Source: Anopheles merus (taxonomy: Eukaryota > Arthropoda > Insecta > Diptera > Culicidae). From it: a stretch of 64,000 nucleotides of DNA. Location: NCBI RefSeq assembly GCF_017562075.2, contig NC_054083.1, forward strand, positions 15,811,575 to 15,875,574, read 5' to 3'. The notes beneath the pieces were generated by a model. It was not told the origin of the DNA and did not search any database. It saw only the letters and a program-made list of their open reading frames with translations. The translations under genes were made by a program, and so were the position numbers. Positions 39,424 to 52,491 of the stretch are shown here, piece after piece (the first letter of the stretch is position 1; each line of letters starts with the position of its first letter).

Positions 39424-39723
39424 AATGGAACGAAGACTGGTAAGGATATATGGACGTTTTTTTTTTGAGTTTATGTAGTGTTGTTTAAACGATATACAAA
39501 TAGAAAGAGAAAATTTCACTGTTTTATCAATTTAGAACGAGTTCTGTACTCCTCCATCACTATAAGTGATGTTGAAATCAATCGTAAAAATAACTTTTAC
39601 ATGAAAGTAAAGTACACTCAACGTAACAATCGATGTGAAATTGAGAGTATTAGCTTCCAACCTCATTCATTCTTTTCTAATTTCTTCTATATCCACATAT
39701 CCTACATTTAAGCTTGCCAGGTA

Positions 39724-39729
39724 ATTAAA
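39724..39729 (+). terminator. Possible poly(A) signal ATTAAA for the UGT gene
   Basis: No AATAAA occurs in the first several hundred bases after the UGT stop codon. The first common variant I see is ATTAAA about 300 bases downstream. The assignment is positional only. Confidence 0.25.
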
Positions 39730-42700
39730 CCATTGATCCCGCCATAAAAATATATGCCCATATAATAAGCCCACCATAATGAGAGCAAAATGGGTCTGAC
39801 ATGAAAAATCGTTCCAAGAGCATCAGTTACGAACAAAAAGCCTCGTATCACCTTTTCAATGATGACCCCAAACCACGTGAAAATAACCCTCCTCGACCCA
39901 TCGACTAATGATGCCATTGAAGGCGTAAAGCTCCTTTGCAAATGAGCTTAGAATACAAGAGTGTCATCGTCGTATGTGGTGTAACAAAAAAAAACGTAAT
40001 ACACGATGATATGAAAATCGAAAAACATATCAACGCATCGCGATACAACGAGTCCACTGGGCCCCTTCATAGCTGATGATGTGCTGATGGAGTTTCATTT
40101 CAACAAAATAATAAGAATTTGTAAGCGGACTCTGGTTGATTGTTTGTCAATGGTGGTGAGCCTTAAAGCAGGATACTATCCACATACCGAAGCACGTCTT
40201 ATTCGTTGCGAATGAGTGTGGCCAGCAACGATGATACACCACCACACCAGTGTATGCATTGAAAACGATAATGACCATCCCGTACTGAGGCAACCGAAAT
40301 AAAGTCGACCCGAGGCTCGGTCGACTCTCGGTTGCTTCCTTGTTAAGCAGATCAGACCTGCTAAGCAGCTTACAGTCTGCAATGTAGCCAATTTTTCCAT
40401 CGTCAACTCTTTGTACGTACGATTTCCCGCAGGGAGGCTGTAGAATACACGCTGGATGCTTGTTGTTGTGGGCCATGGTTCGCTCCCTTCGCGTTTATGG
40501 TACGCATTCGCCGCGGCCCTGCATCATACCAATACGCTGCACTATGGTGTGTGATGGCTTCGCGTGAGGAGAGATTTTTTCCTAGCATCTCTAACATGAG
40601 AGCTGATGTTTTCCCCGCGCATGCACGTCATGAGTATGATGGTAGAAATGATCTGACAAAGCTAGTAAATAACATCGCACCATCATCAGAGTGGGGCGGG
40701 CTGGAGCTGGGTACTATAAAATGCAAATCTACTCCCACTTTTTGTTCGCTCCGGTCTTGTTGTGACTGCATTTTCCCCCACAGTGGCAAAAATGGATGCA
40801 TCAGTCAACGTGAGGTCATTTACGGGACAACCATTCCCTTGGTTACTGTACATCGATCGACATTGGTTGATGCACACTGTCCTCAAACTCAACACGCCAA
40901 CCAAACCTCCAGCAGCGTGCGCATGTGGCAGATGTTGCCGCTGCATCTCAGAACAGGCTGATAGGTATTGTAAATATTTAGATTTTCTCATTGTAGTGCT
41001 GCAAATTAGAAGAATAGGAAGAGAGAACTGCTCCGCTCTAGCTAGACGCTGGCTTGTGAATGCGTTTACAAGCCAACTTCGACAATCAATCGCAACGATG
41101 GGCACCAAACTGACATCGGGCTCATTTTGCTGCCCACAATAAGTACAAAGCCGAGCATCAATAGACCGTCGAACTGCCAGGCGACGAAGCGTATCTAATA
41201 CTTTACCAAATTCCCAGCCTTTATGCGCCCTTCGTTGGCACGATGAGTATCCTACAGAGCGTACAGTACACGATGTGGTTGATGTTGTTGATGGTGGTGC
41301 TGTGCAACGAGAGTGAGGATATTTGTGGAATGAACTTGCCTTCCTAACGGTTCCGATAGAAATGGGATGATGGAAAGCCTTCCGGGTGCTAGTGATTGGA
41401 TACTCGTTTGCAAATATACGTTTGAAGTTTTAAATCAAAGAGAATGGAGCTTGTGGTTAAGTTTCGTACATATTTGCTGTTGGCAGTACAAGCATCAAGA
41501 GTACATTTAATTGAATGTACGATGAACCATTGCAGCAGAGTATAGATCAAACCGCAATCAAGTTGTGAGAAATGCGAGATAAAATTTGAATCATTGAGGA
41601 GATGGCTCTGTAAATGATTTACGATCAACAAACACTGCAGATTAAAAGCTAATTGGATAATTATGTGATTTTTAGAAGTGAAATACATACAATCAAATCA
41701 AGACACAATAATCCAGTTCTGATTTTGAACAATATTACCCCTTACAATACGAGCGCATTTATCATACTGTATCATACCTACAAAAAGGTTTATTAATGAC
41801 GATAAAATAACCCTTTAAACGGATTGTTAGCAGCAAAAGAGAAACCCCTTTGCTGAAGGTTTGCACTGAAGGGTGATGCCTCAAGGTCATGGAGAGAAAA
41901 AGCGGTGTTACATTTTTTTCCAAATCTTTCTCATGCATTCACCCTTGTTAATTGCAACACACCAGACAACTTCCACAAGAAGAAAAAAATGTATATCCTC
42001 AAGCCATTTTTCCAAAAGCGTGGTTCTAAAACTAACAGGGGTACTTTCGTTGAACGAGACCGATATAGAAATCCCAGAATCGTTGTGAGTTTGTATCCAG
42101 AGCTAAAGCGAACGCTGCTTACCATATCCAGTGACAGGAAGCTCCGGAAGAAAATGTCAGCCGTTCGTTGTCTGCATACAATCTAACAACCACCAAACAA
42201 CGATTCAGTTGAGCAAGAATGAAAAAGTCGAGAAAATCAAACCATGCATGTGGAAGTGTCGATTGATCGCTTCCTGCATTGTAGGTTAGTGACGAAATCG
42301 AACCAAATCGTCGTAGCGATTTTCAGTTGGTTCTACCCTGTTCGTGTTCCTGAAATAAACTTTCCGTACATGAACGTATAAGGTGAAAATAATATTGGGC
42401 AACGAGTCTAGTTATCTAACTCCCCCGTTCTACGCTCTCCTCTCCAGAGAGCAGAATTGTACTGCAGGGTGAAGATTTTATAAGCCGGTACCCGTTTGAT
42501 GCCTGTCGATTCAATATCGACATATTTGTTTTAAACACTCGTGAACGAAACACGCAAGATCACGCGAGAACGTTGCGTGGCAGTGATGCAATGAAGGTAT
42601 TGAATAGGAGGCGAGAGAGAGAGAGAGCGGGAGTAAAAACCACCCCAAATCGACGAACAAATAATAATCAAACAAGCGTACATATTTATTTCCAAAATAA

Positions 42701-44246
42701 ACACCTCTCCCGGTTAGCCCGGTTAGGTGGCACACGGTTGCGTCAGCGTACGATTCGGCGGCTTCCTTTGCGCCCCGACAGCTGACTTATTGCGTAAGTA
42801 TTCGTTAGCCGGTGGACCGGATCGTGACTTGGCTGCATCTTGGCGAGAGGTGGGAGATTGGTGAATTCTTGACAGACATCAAGCTGCGCAATAAATATGC
42901 ACGTGCTGGGAGATTTAGAAAGGTATCGATAAGATGCACTGCCGCGGCTAGTTGGACGCTAACGTGGAAGCGCTAAATGCTTACCCATTGCCTACAACGA
43001 AAAAGTTCAATCTGAAAAAGGTAAGTACAAAAGAAACCCATGGTTCACCTTCTCGTTTAGTGCAGACAAATGTCCAGCGACCAAGAAGAAAGTGTTTAAA
43101 GCCAGATGACAAAAAAGATGAAAATTAATGTGCAACCAATCGGCGGTTGGTACCGTCATCTATTTGCCGGATATTAAAATTTCTGACCCCGGCAAATGGA
43201 AATGTTAAGAAGTGATTTAACTCCGATTCACTCCACCAGCCGAATACTTTCCACGACCGAGCACAGAACGCATCGTATACACGCTGCGCCACGATCGCTC
43301 GAGATGCAGACGGTTGATAAGGAATGCATGGCCTAGCCGGGGCCGGTTAAAAGCGATAAAAACGACCGCTTATGCGGGTCGATCGATCTTCGACGGGAGA
43401 TGAGACTACGGATGCGAGGGTAAAAAATAAACGCGTGGTGGTGTGTGGTGCGCCGGTGAAGGGACTAATAAATGGTGACTCTTGGCAGCTGATTTAGCTC
43501 CCTTTGCTTCCATATAGAACCGTGCCTCGGTGCAAGTAACGCGCCTGTGTGGCAGCGCGCTAGTGGTTCTATCGGTGGTGAGAGTGAGTGAGCAATGGCT
43601 TAATCTAAGAGTGTGAATCGAAGGGTAATTTTATTTACGGTCTGATAAATTAGACGATTGTGAAAAACGGCCCACAAAGTGTTGCAAAAATGTATAAATC
43701 ATACCTTTACGGGAAGATATTCTAGCATCATATGAAAAAAAATTAACACCCTTGTATATGGCACAATGGTTCAGCCGTTTTAGACAAATGAGAAAAAGAA
43801 ACAAAAAAGCTAATTATGTGCTAGTGCAAACATATCAAAAATTATTAAAGTGCACTAAACATCTTTGTTACGAATAAATGAACTTTTCATCCTTACTCTA
43901 CGTACACCTTAATGTAGAGATTTAAATATAAAAGTAATAAAAATACAATATAAAAGTAAAACTAATTGCTAGGAATAATCTCATTTACATTATAATCAAT
44001 GGGTTTTTAGCGACTATTGAAACGAACCACGTACAGAGTTTTTCAGTACAAATGAATCAATTATTATCAACAAGCATCAAGCGTTGCAGATTATAGCACA
44101 ACTGCTTCAGATGAAAAGACAACATTTTCATGTGTATGACAACCGTCGCAGATGATAGCACAATTGTATCACTTGATATTACAAAACTGGTAGGACGGTA
44201 CTAACGTATACAATCGTACAATGTGATACAATCGTATCTAGACTAA

Positions 44247-44399
44247 CAGGGGTTTTACTTGATTTCGCAAGCGAGGCAACGTTGGACGCAACTGCAGCAT
44301 TTGACAGGACAAGCGGACAAGTAGTATTCAGAACATCATCATGCTTCAGACAACTTTCGAATAGGATATCACAAGCACGGTATCAAGTAATAAACCCTA
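44247..44399. repeat. Possible short MITE or inverted repeat
   Basis: CAGGGGTTTTACTTGAT at the left and, read inward, AGGGTTTATTACTTGATA at the right are imperfect inverted ends about 150 bp apart. The target duplication is unclear. Confidence 0.3.
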
Positions 44400-45174
44400 T
44401 AAGCTTAAGATATCTCTAAAACAGTTTACCGTGCATAAAATAACAATTTACAATAAAAATAATTATGTCACATGAAAGTTTTAATGAATTTAGTGCAAAA
44501 TCTTGAATCTCAAGCTGAATCGAATAGAAACTGAATCATGGTTGAAAGTAAAAATCTTAGAGCAAAGCAATCTGTTACTGTAGATAGTTTAATCAATTAA
44601 AATTATACATATAGAAAACTTCAACAATGTTGAACAAGATACGTTTTGAAACATCAATGGGATTTAAAAGCATCAAATGTTAAAATTTGGAAATATTGTC
44701 CGGGTTTATACTTCACATTCGATACAAACCATTTCGGTCACTGCTTACACCGTTTCACCGATCCTACCTCAACCTGCTTGTCCATACATTCATTCATGCA
44801 AAATGATCGATCCAACATTCTCGCCATCGACATCGGCATACATACAGCAAACTTTGCTAGTCCTTTTGCGATGGAACGGAACTTCCGGGTAGGGGGTGTT
44901 GCTTTCGGACTCGGAACTACCGGATGTCGGTACCTTTCAGCCTGGTCAACCTGTCGTTAACCTTTGACTAGGAGAAACCGTAAACAGATAGCAAATACAA
45001 ACAATGTGCGCTTATCACCCCCCGGAGCCGTATTTTTCTTCTTCCATTGCTGAATGCTTTGGTGTCCTGCCAGGCTTTTTTGATCTGGTTCGTATACAAA
45101 CGGTTGTTTGTCGAATGTGTGTGATGATGTGATGGCTCTCCGTTTTCGGGTGCTCCTGGCAGGAACACACAGAA

Positions 45175-45176
<2 letters not shown>

Positions 45177-45247
<71 letters not shown>
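45177..45247. repeat. (AC)n microsatellite, 71 bp
   Basis: An uninterrupted AC run of about 35 units. Overlapping Cys-Val-rich ORFs on the minus strand are products of the repeat. Confidence 0.97.
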
Positions 45248-45250
<3 letters not shown>

Positions 45251-48200
45251 GCACAGAGACAGATAGCCGTTTAAAGGAAACGGAGAAATGATTCGGAAAT
45301 TCATCCCCGTTCATCCTGGGTTCCTGTTTTTTTTTCAGCTGAATTTCTCGATTAGCCGCACCACCGGTGCTAGGGACGCACCGTTGTTGGCTGTGCTGTG
45401 AATCGATTCCGGTGAATCCCAGGTAAGGGAGAATCAAAAACCCTCAAACATGCACCTTTTTTTGGTGCGCTGGAGAAGGTATCATTTTGGAACGGATCCG
45501 TTATTTGCTCTGCTTGGGTCGGCCGTACCTGTCCGTTTAGGCGGTGTGTCCTGCGCTGCGCTTTCGAGACGCTCCAGGAAGCGCCATTTGCACAGGACAA
45601 GTTTACCTCAGCGTGGTTGGATTGTTTTTTGTGTTTTTTTTTTTAATGTTTCCTTCTCTTTACTGTAAAACGTTTATTTCATGCTGCTTTTTTTACTCTT
45701 CACCACCTCTCAGCCAGTATACATGCGGTGTCTTGGTCGTGTGGTGATGCGCTTAGAGCTTCTGTCATCGGGAAAGGAATCAGTAAAAGGTATCTTTGGG
45801 ACCGGTGTGCTAGTTGCCTTTGGATGAAACGAACGCTCAATAGCAGTAGCACCGACCGATAGAAGTGCTCTTGAGACGAATGGCTTCAGTGGAGAGTACA
45901 AGTGGGAAAGAAATATGAAAGGATAATATTTGTCGTTTCGAAGATCAAACTGTCAGAAGGACGGTCCGTGGCGTTTGACGATAAATTAAATCTTTATCCT
46001 TTTTTAAGCCGTTGTTATTTTTCTTTTAATAACGCATGTAACATATAACAACACTCCTTTGTTTTTATACAATATTTTGTTTCTTAAACAGAGTATGTGC
46101 ACCTTTTGTAATATTAAATGAAATACAACTAAAAAGTTAAAAGATGAAAAGATCTATGTGAATGTGAACGAGAAAAGCAACAGCAAAAAAACGTAATAAA
46201 ATCACCATAAATGTATCAAATTACCACCGGTGCGATAGGACGCGATCCTTCTCGAAAGGATAGAAAAACTATATCCGATCGCTTCTTCGCCCTTCGTCGG
46301 TATCAATTTTATTGCACAATTTCCAGTACCAATACCGATCGACAACTGGCAACCGGTGACATACTGAAACGGCATGGCAAGAGCAGGAGGAAATAGAACC
46401 AGCATTGACACGAACCCGGCACCGAAGTGCACAATTCAGCAAACGATGCTAGAGGAAAACGTAAAGCATTGTTAGGCTTTTTTTTGTACATCCAACCGAC
46501 CTCATACCGAGACGTATCAGTTTTCTGCAGCGGTAAAGTGCCATCGGCTGTTTTGGGGCTGACTCGCTCTCACCCTCTTCTTGAATAGGCTGCTGTTTAA
46601 GGATTTATGGCACTGCAGTGGAAAATTAACAGGAGTTAATTTCTAGTAGTGTGCTAATTTATGAGTACTTACCGTGCAAGGAACCTCAACACCTGGTTGA
46701 GCTGCACCCAGTGGATATGTGGTGTAAGGTTTTTTTTTCTCGGAATTATTTCATCTCAACACGGGTATGGGCTTACGTTCGGATAGCAAAAATGCACTAT
46801 TTATGATCGATTTATGGGCCACCAATGTAAAGAGAGCTCCGCCTTCAGGCACAACCAAAACTGAATTTCGAAACAATCGATTTGCCAGCAGACAGTTTAG
46901 TTTGAGCTTTAATTTTGCCAGTTGTGGCGTACCGATCTGGGGAAGCTGTGCAAAGTACAAACTTAACAATCAAAAATCAACAATTCCACTGTTCCCAGGA
47001 ACATTGTCCCGGGACCGTCCTTGCTTTCCGATCTCGTAAAAGCAAATGTGTTAATATTACGGTACGGTTAGTGCTCTCTCGCGTAACATTTGCATATGCA
47101 TCTCAGATTTGACTGCTGTTCAGTTACCGCCGTACCGGCGGCGTAAACAACTTCCCATTAGCATCACCTTTCCGAGAGGCGGCGGCGGTGGTCTCTGCGC
47201 AACCGGCACTGTGTTGGGGGTGCAATTCCATAACAACTGGGCGTACGTTATGGAAGCATCATAACCGTTACCGTTTGGTCCTGTGCTACCGGCGTCGTAA
47301 GGTGCCCGCACACCAAACCGTCCCAGAAGTAAAGCCAACCCTCCTTGTGGGATACCAGTTATTGGCAGCATTAGCGTTGCGTTCGGAAAAGTAAACAGGA
47401 AGGAATTATCCCAAACTCGGGGTGCAGGTGCATCTGTACGCCCGGCATCGGAATGACGTTTCGTGCCGTGTGCTGTGTCGCTTGTACTTCCGGGTCTAGC
47501 AAGAAGGATAACTTACTTCACATTGTGTGCCGCTCGGAGCGTATTGTGTTTGCACAACCGAAAGGGTTGCACACGCTAACGAAGTATAAACAGCGAGTGT
47601 TTGATCTCGTGCATAAGTGTAATTTTATCAGAATAATGGTTAGATCTACAAAGATCTCTTCTGCAAATGATAAACATAGTGTATCGTTTTCGCGGCAAAA
47701 AATACGAAACGGAGTCAATTGCTTGAAGTAGCGTTGCGCAAAAGAGGAGATTTCCTGCGATATTTTGTTAAATTTAGCTCCTTAAAATAACAACGCAGCA
47801 CAAACATCCTATCGTAGTTACACGCATCTGGGGAAAAAGACGACTTTATGAGGTTTCTTCGGCTCATGTTGCCTAAATGCACTGGTGACGACAACCGATC
47901 GGCAGGTCGATCACTTCACACGTTTGAAAAGCATTGGAAATTTTATGTAGGTCATTCGGGCGTGGAGTTCCAAAACCTCACCGCGGGAGCGGGAACGTGA
48001 TATACTGACATCACAGCAAAGCCGCTGTTGAACCAAGGCCCGAACAGGTTCAGGCAAAATGGAGTGCATCACAGTTTGGAAAAAATACAGCTGTTAGTTT
48101 CGGTGGTGCTTCGGACTTCCTGCTGTGTCCGAAGTATCGAAATGTCTCTATTGCTGCTTTCGGGTTCGTACGGGCAGGGACCCTAGATGGAGTTGGTAGT

Positions 48201-48991
48201 TGAGTCGAAGTAGACCAACTCTCACCTAATAAAACTGCACGTCATTCGGTTTGGTACGCCTTCCTGCGGGATCCGTTTGCATTCCCGGGGAGGACTAACG
48301 GCAGCATTGCCAGTACGAGACTTGATGGCAGACATGAGCATCGTTTGTTTGTACGTTCGATATGTTTTATGGGCAGTTAAATCTGCAACGGCCGCATGGC
48401 TTGGTGTCTTTCTCGTCGCATAGTGCTACTGCGGGCATCGCAGGTCCAGCGCGAGTGCATTCCAATGGACAAAGCATACCAAAGCCTATGCAAAATTCGT
48501 TTGCTTGTCCACCAGCATCAGGCGGGAGTTGATGAATGGGCACAGCGTAAGGGGGCGTGTTGTGCCCATTTCAGATCTGTGCCGTTGGAAAATGCGATTA
48601 GATGCGGGTGATAGTGAATGCGGAACAACGGAGCTAACGGTTTCCAGGGGTTCGGGACGGGAAATGCATTGAATTAAGCCAATTTAAAGCAGATCTTCGT
48701 CCGCCGATTCCGATGCAGTGGTGTTAGCTTACAATTAGGAGACAAGCATGGTGCGGTTTATTGTAGAAGCTGTAAATATTTGCGTCAGCACAAAACGGTT
48801 GCAAAATATGGACCTAAGTGGGAGCGTTCAATGAAGAATTATTTTGACTTGAGCCGTTGGAGTTTAAGGATAGTTTATAATCGATGCCGTATGTTCAATG
48901 AATAATGTTTTGTGTGTGAACAGTGGAAGTAGTGAGTGCATTTGTTCTTATTATAAATAGACAAACCCCATGGCACACAGAATCTAATATA

Positions 48992-49405
48992 GGGGGCTTT
49001 TACGATATTAGACAGCTGTGATATATGGAGTTTAACACTTGACGGTTGAAATCGTGTCAACATTACACACAAAACCACACGAAAAACTTGCCTCGGTATT
49101 TCAGCTTAGATTATTTCAGCCCAAAAAATATGTAAACAAACCCCGATTCGTCGCGTGCGCGACCAGGTTTGCTCATGAAGGATTGAATTTTTGTTTTGCT
49201 GCAGGATGAATATTGTATAAAGAAAGGTTAAACGTTGTTTTGATCGACTTTTTAAGTTTAATAAAAGTATAACAATTCATTTCAAACAGAAAAAAATGAA
49301 ATCAAAATAATATGGCGGACCGTAACTGTCACATGGATAGAACTCGCATGATAATAACTGTTCCAATGACAGCCTGAAATTTCAGCTCGTTGAATGGAAA
49401 AAGAA
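48992..49405 (+). mobile_element. Diverged GGGCCC-type MITE copy
   Basis: The left part (GGGGGCTTTTACGATATTAG, then a block with the same order of short motifs) and the right part (CAGCCTGAAATTTCAGC) align with the two ends of the 3,508-4,040 element. The middle differs. Borders are approximate and no target duplication was recognised. Confidence 0.45.
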
Positions 49406-49409
49406 AAAA

Positions 49410-50007
49410 TTTGATACGCGGATTTCAAAAACCACAGTTTTATAAATATTATGAGAGTTATGAGTTATGAGAGTAATATTAGATGGGCTTAGATAGCGAT
49501 GAGAATAACGATAACGGTGTTAACGGGATAGTCGTACAGGACACGAATAATTGTAAGAAGCGGCGGAGAAACTGGACGATGCTTATATAAGAAAATAACA
49601 AAGAAGTGAATGATCTCTTCTCATATGCTGGCTATCTACCTATGTGCACGGCAAATTATTTTACAATTATTGTAAATATAAAAATATTGTAAATTGCACG
49701 GAAAAAGTTATTCTAGTATTATATAGTTTAAAAAAAAATACTGGCGAGCTGTTACGTTTTTTTAATACTAAGAAAGAAAAAACTGAACTGTTTGAGTTAT
49801 TTTTTACGCAAATCATACAAAGCGATTCAATAAGTAATTTAGGGCTACCCTGTTCAATACAAATTTGGTTAATTTGCGTCTAAAGCGACCAATTTTTGAA
49901 CATGTTCATTTAGTTTTTCATCCTATGCTCTAAGTCTGCTTGTGAGTTAGCAATGTTTGCCTCTAGTAAACATAATTATTCGAACTATTTTGAGAAAATA
50001 TTACAAG
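49410..50007. other. AT-rich stretch, nothing recognised
   Basis: Very AT-rich DNA between the diverged MITE and the non-LTR insertion. No ORF or repeat border is supported. Confidence 0.6.
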
Positions 50008-50021
50008 AGTATTAAATCATT

Positions 50022-50331
50022 TTGACGAGCTATACGAGATGTACGGCGACCTCACTGTCGTACAGCGTATAAAGCTCGCCAGGCTCCGGTGGGCTGGCCA
50101 TGTTATACGCATGGAAACGGACGACCCAGCCCGTAAAGTCTTTTTAGGCCGTCCACAAGGACAGAGGAGGCGTGGTAGGCCCAAATTGAGGTGGCAAGAT
50201 GGCGTGGAGGCGTCCGCCATTAAGGCCGGGATAACGGACTGGCAGACGAAGGCGCGAGACCGTGAGCGGTTTCGGACACTCCTGAGGCAGGCCAAGACCG
50301 CAAAGCGGTTGTAGTGCCGGATAAGTAAGTA
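50022..50331 (+). mobile_element. 5'-truncated non-LTR retrotransposon 3' end
   Basis: An open frame from 50024 to the stop at 50312-50314 encodes the last ~96 residues of a reverse-transcriptase polyprotein tail. Visible motifs are LRWAGHVIRM, RRRGRPKLRWQDG and ARDRERFRTL, a pattern common at the C terminus of non-LTR ORF2 proteins. A short 3' UTR ends in a TAAG-type repeat tail. The 14-bp duplication AGTATTAAATCATT flanks it (50008-50021 and 50332-50345, partly overlapping the tail). The intact frame and clean duplication suggest a recent insertion. The clade is not assigned. Confidence 0.87.
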
Positions 50332-50345
50332 AGTATTAAATCATT

Positions 50346-52491
50346 AGATAAACAAGAGTAATAACAACAGATATTAGTTTTTTTGTTATTGGAACTACAT
50401 GACAAAATGAAATAAATGCATTTTCAGAAAAAAAAATGCAAGACGATTTCTGTCCAAATTATTCCCTTGGTTCCGAGATCAAGAATCCGAAAAATTAGAA
50501 GATAAAATATGCTTCTATAATAGGACACTCTAGACAAGGTTGGAATAAGCACTTAGTTAATATGCAGAATTAAGTTAAACAAACCAGAAAAAGGCTATGT
50601 TTAAGCCAGTATTATGCTTAAAAAGATAGCAATCTATAACCTTAATTAAATTGAAAAAAACCCTTACAAAAAATCTACTTAAATGTAAATTATATAAGTT
50701 ATTATCTTCTACAAATGGACCTTGTAATATATTTTCTCAACTAAATCTCGTTGAATTCTTATAATTCGATGTACATTTTCCCTTGTTGTTTCCATACTGG
50801 CAATTTCTCCCCTCATAAGTCTGGCAATACTTTTCTGGGTCAAAACAATAAGGCACGGTAGTTTGAACAATGAGTGCTTACGTTCAAAACAATATTCCTA
50901 TTAAACCCTTGGCACGAGCAGTCTAAGGGCAGCAACGATTGTGGTGCCGAAAAAAAAATGAGAAAAAGCTTAATTCAGCACAAAAAACCCACTCCACCCG
51001 TTCCAATGTTTCAATACGCCAATAAAGTTGCATGTGTTTCATTATCCAGCCAAACTCTCATTACAACCATGTTGATTAAATCTCAATACAGCTATAGCTC
51101 AATACTACTACTCGCGTGTAAAACTCAGCGAACAACTGCAATCGAACAGACCGACGTGTGCCAACAGCGCAAACGACAAACGAAACACAAAATAAACATC
51201 CTCCATTTTTCATGGTAAGGGTCGCGAGTAAACATCCGATCGATTAGATGGTGAAGGAACGAGAAAAAGAAGGAAAGAAACAAAATCTTACTAGCTCAAA
51301 AACGTAACGGAGCTTTAGCAGACGGAGGTGGGCAAAACGAGTGTGTGTAAAAAATGGAACGTTCATCTATCGTACTACTCCCCCCACCAACGGGGGAGGC
51401 ACGTGCCAATGCGGCGGCGACGGCGGCTGTGTGAAAACCCCCGTTAGAACATTAAAATATACGCACTTCGTAATGTCTTTCACGTGCTGGCTTCACGAAG
51501 TGCTGGCCACGCGGGACGGTGCGTGCGTGAATGCGCGTTTGTGTAGAAAACAAAAATGCATCGGAAAAACTAGCGACGTCTTACCAGCGACCAGTGTGAC
51601 AAAGTTTGATGGGGGTTCCATTTGCATTCCATCCAAAGCCATGGGTGGTAAAGAGGGAGAAAGAAAACAGAGGGAGCACTGGAGTGTCTTGTAAGATTTT
51701 AATCAAACCAATTGAGGACCTATCAATGCACCACCAGTAGCTGCGGTGATAGTTGATTAGATGCAACCGCACACAGCAATTAAGGTGTAATGAGCTTTGT
51801 GAGATGAGATGGAGTTTAATTTGACCCTTCCCATCGGGTGGGCACCGAGCTGATAGAGCGCCTAAGTAAAAACAATCGCCAGTAAAAACAGGGGAACAGT
51901 GGGAGGGAAAAACAAAACTGGTTCACCGGTAAACTGCCTTACTGCCGCACTAGGAAACAACTAGTCTCGATTGCTTGGATGGCACAGATCGATGAGCTCG
52001 CTTTATCCGTGGCACCAGAGCGCAGTGCTTATCTTCCGTTGCCGCTTTCGCTTTCGATCGATTCGTCACCGCGGGGATGATGCTGCTCGCCAGCCTACTA
52101 AGCACGACCGGGCATGACAAAAGCCACGGTTGTCACGTGCTGGGAAAATGTAGCAATTAACCGACCTAAACTTCTTGCAGCCGGTGCGAAGAAGCTGATA
52201 CTGGTTGCGGTTTTGTGTTGTCCCGGTGCGTGCGCGTTTCATAATTTTGTCATAAAAAGTATGTTTTATGAGCTGCCACCAGCAGCCTGTGGTAAAGAAA
52301 TCTTCGGGTGTATATAGTGTGCAAAAAAAACAACAAGCCCCCGAAGCAGAACAAAAGCGTTTTTCGATTCCGTGCGAGGTACGTGTGGTTTCCGGTGCCG
52401 TAAAGCAGCGTTTGCCGTAAGGCACTCCCGGGAGCGGAAGTGGTGCTATCGCGAGTGTATTATGGTGTGCTTTTATGGTTTATTTTGAGTA
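50346..52491. other. Stretch without recognised gene
   Basis: AT-rich to about 50,900, then GC-richer. The longest ORFs (about 115-120 codons) overlap others on both strands and have no known motif. Confidence 0.55.

Larger units (their letters stand above)
39735..48985. other. Stretch downstream of UGT without recognised gene
   Basis: Mixed composition, AT-rich at 43,640-44,640. It holds the AC microsatellite and a possible short inverted repeat at 44,247. ORFs here are short, overlap on both strands and show no known motif. Confidence 0.5.

Noticed and set aside
44957..45437. Cys-Val-rich ORFs on the minus strand
   Set aside because: They are translations of the AC microsatellite.
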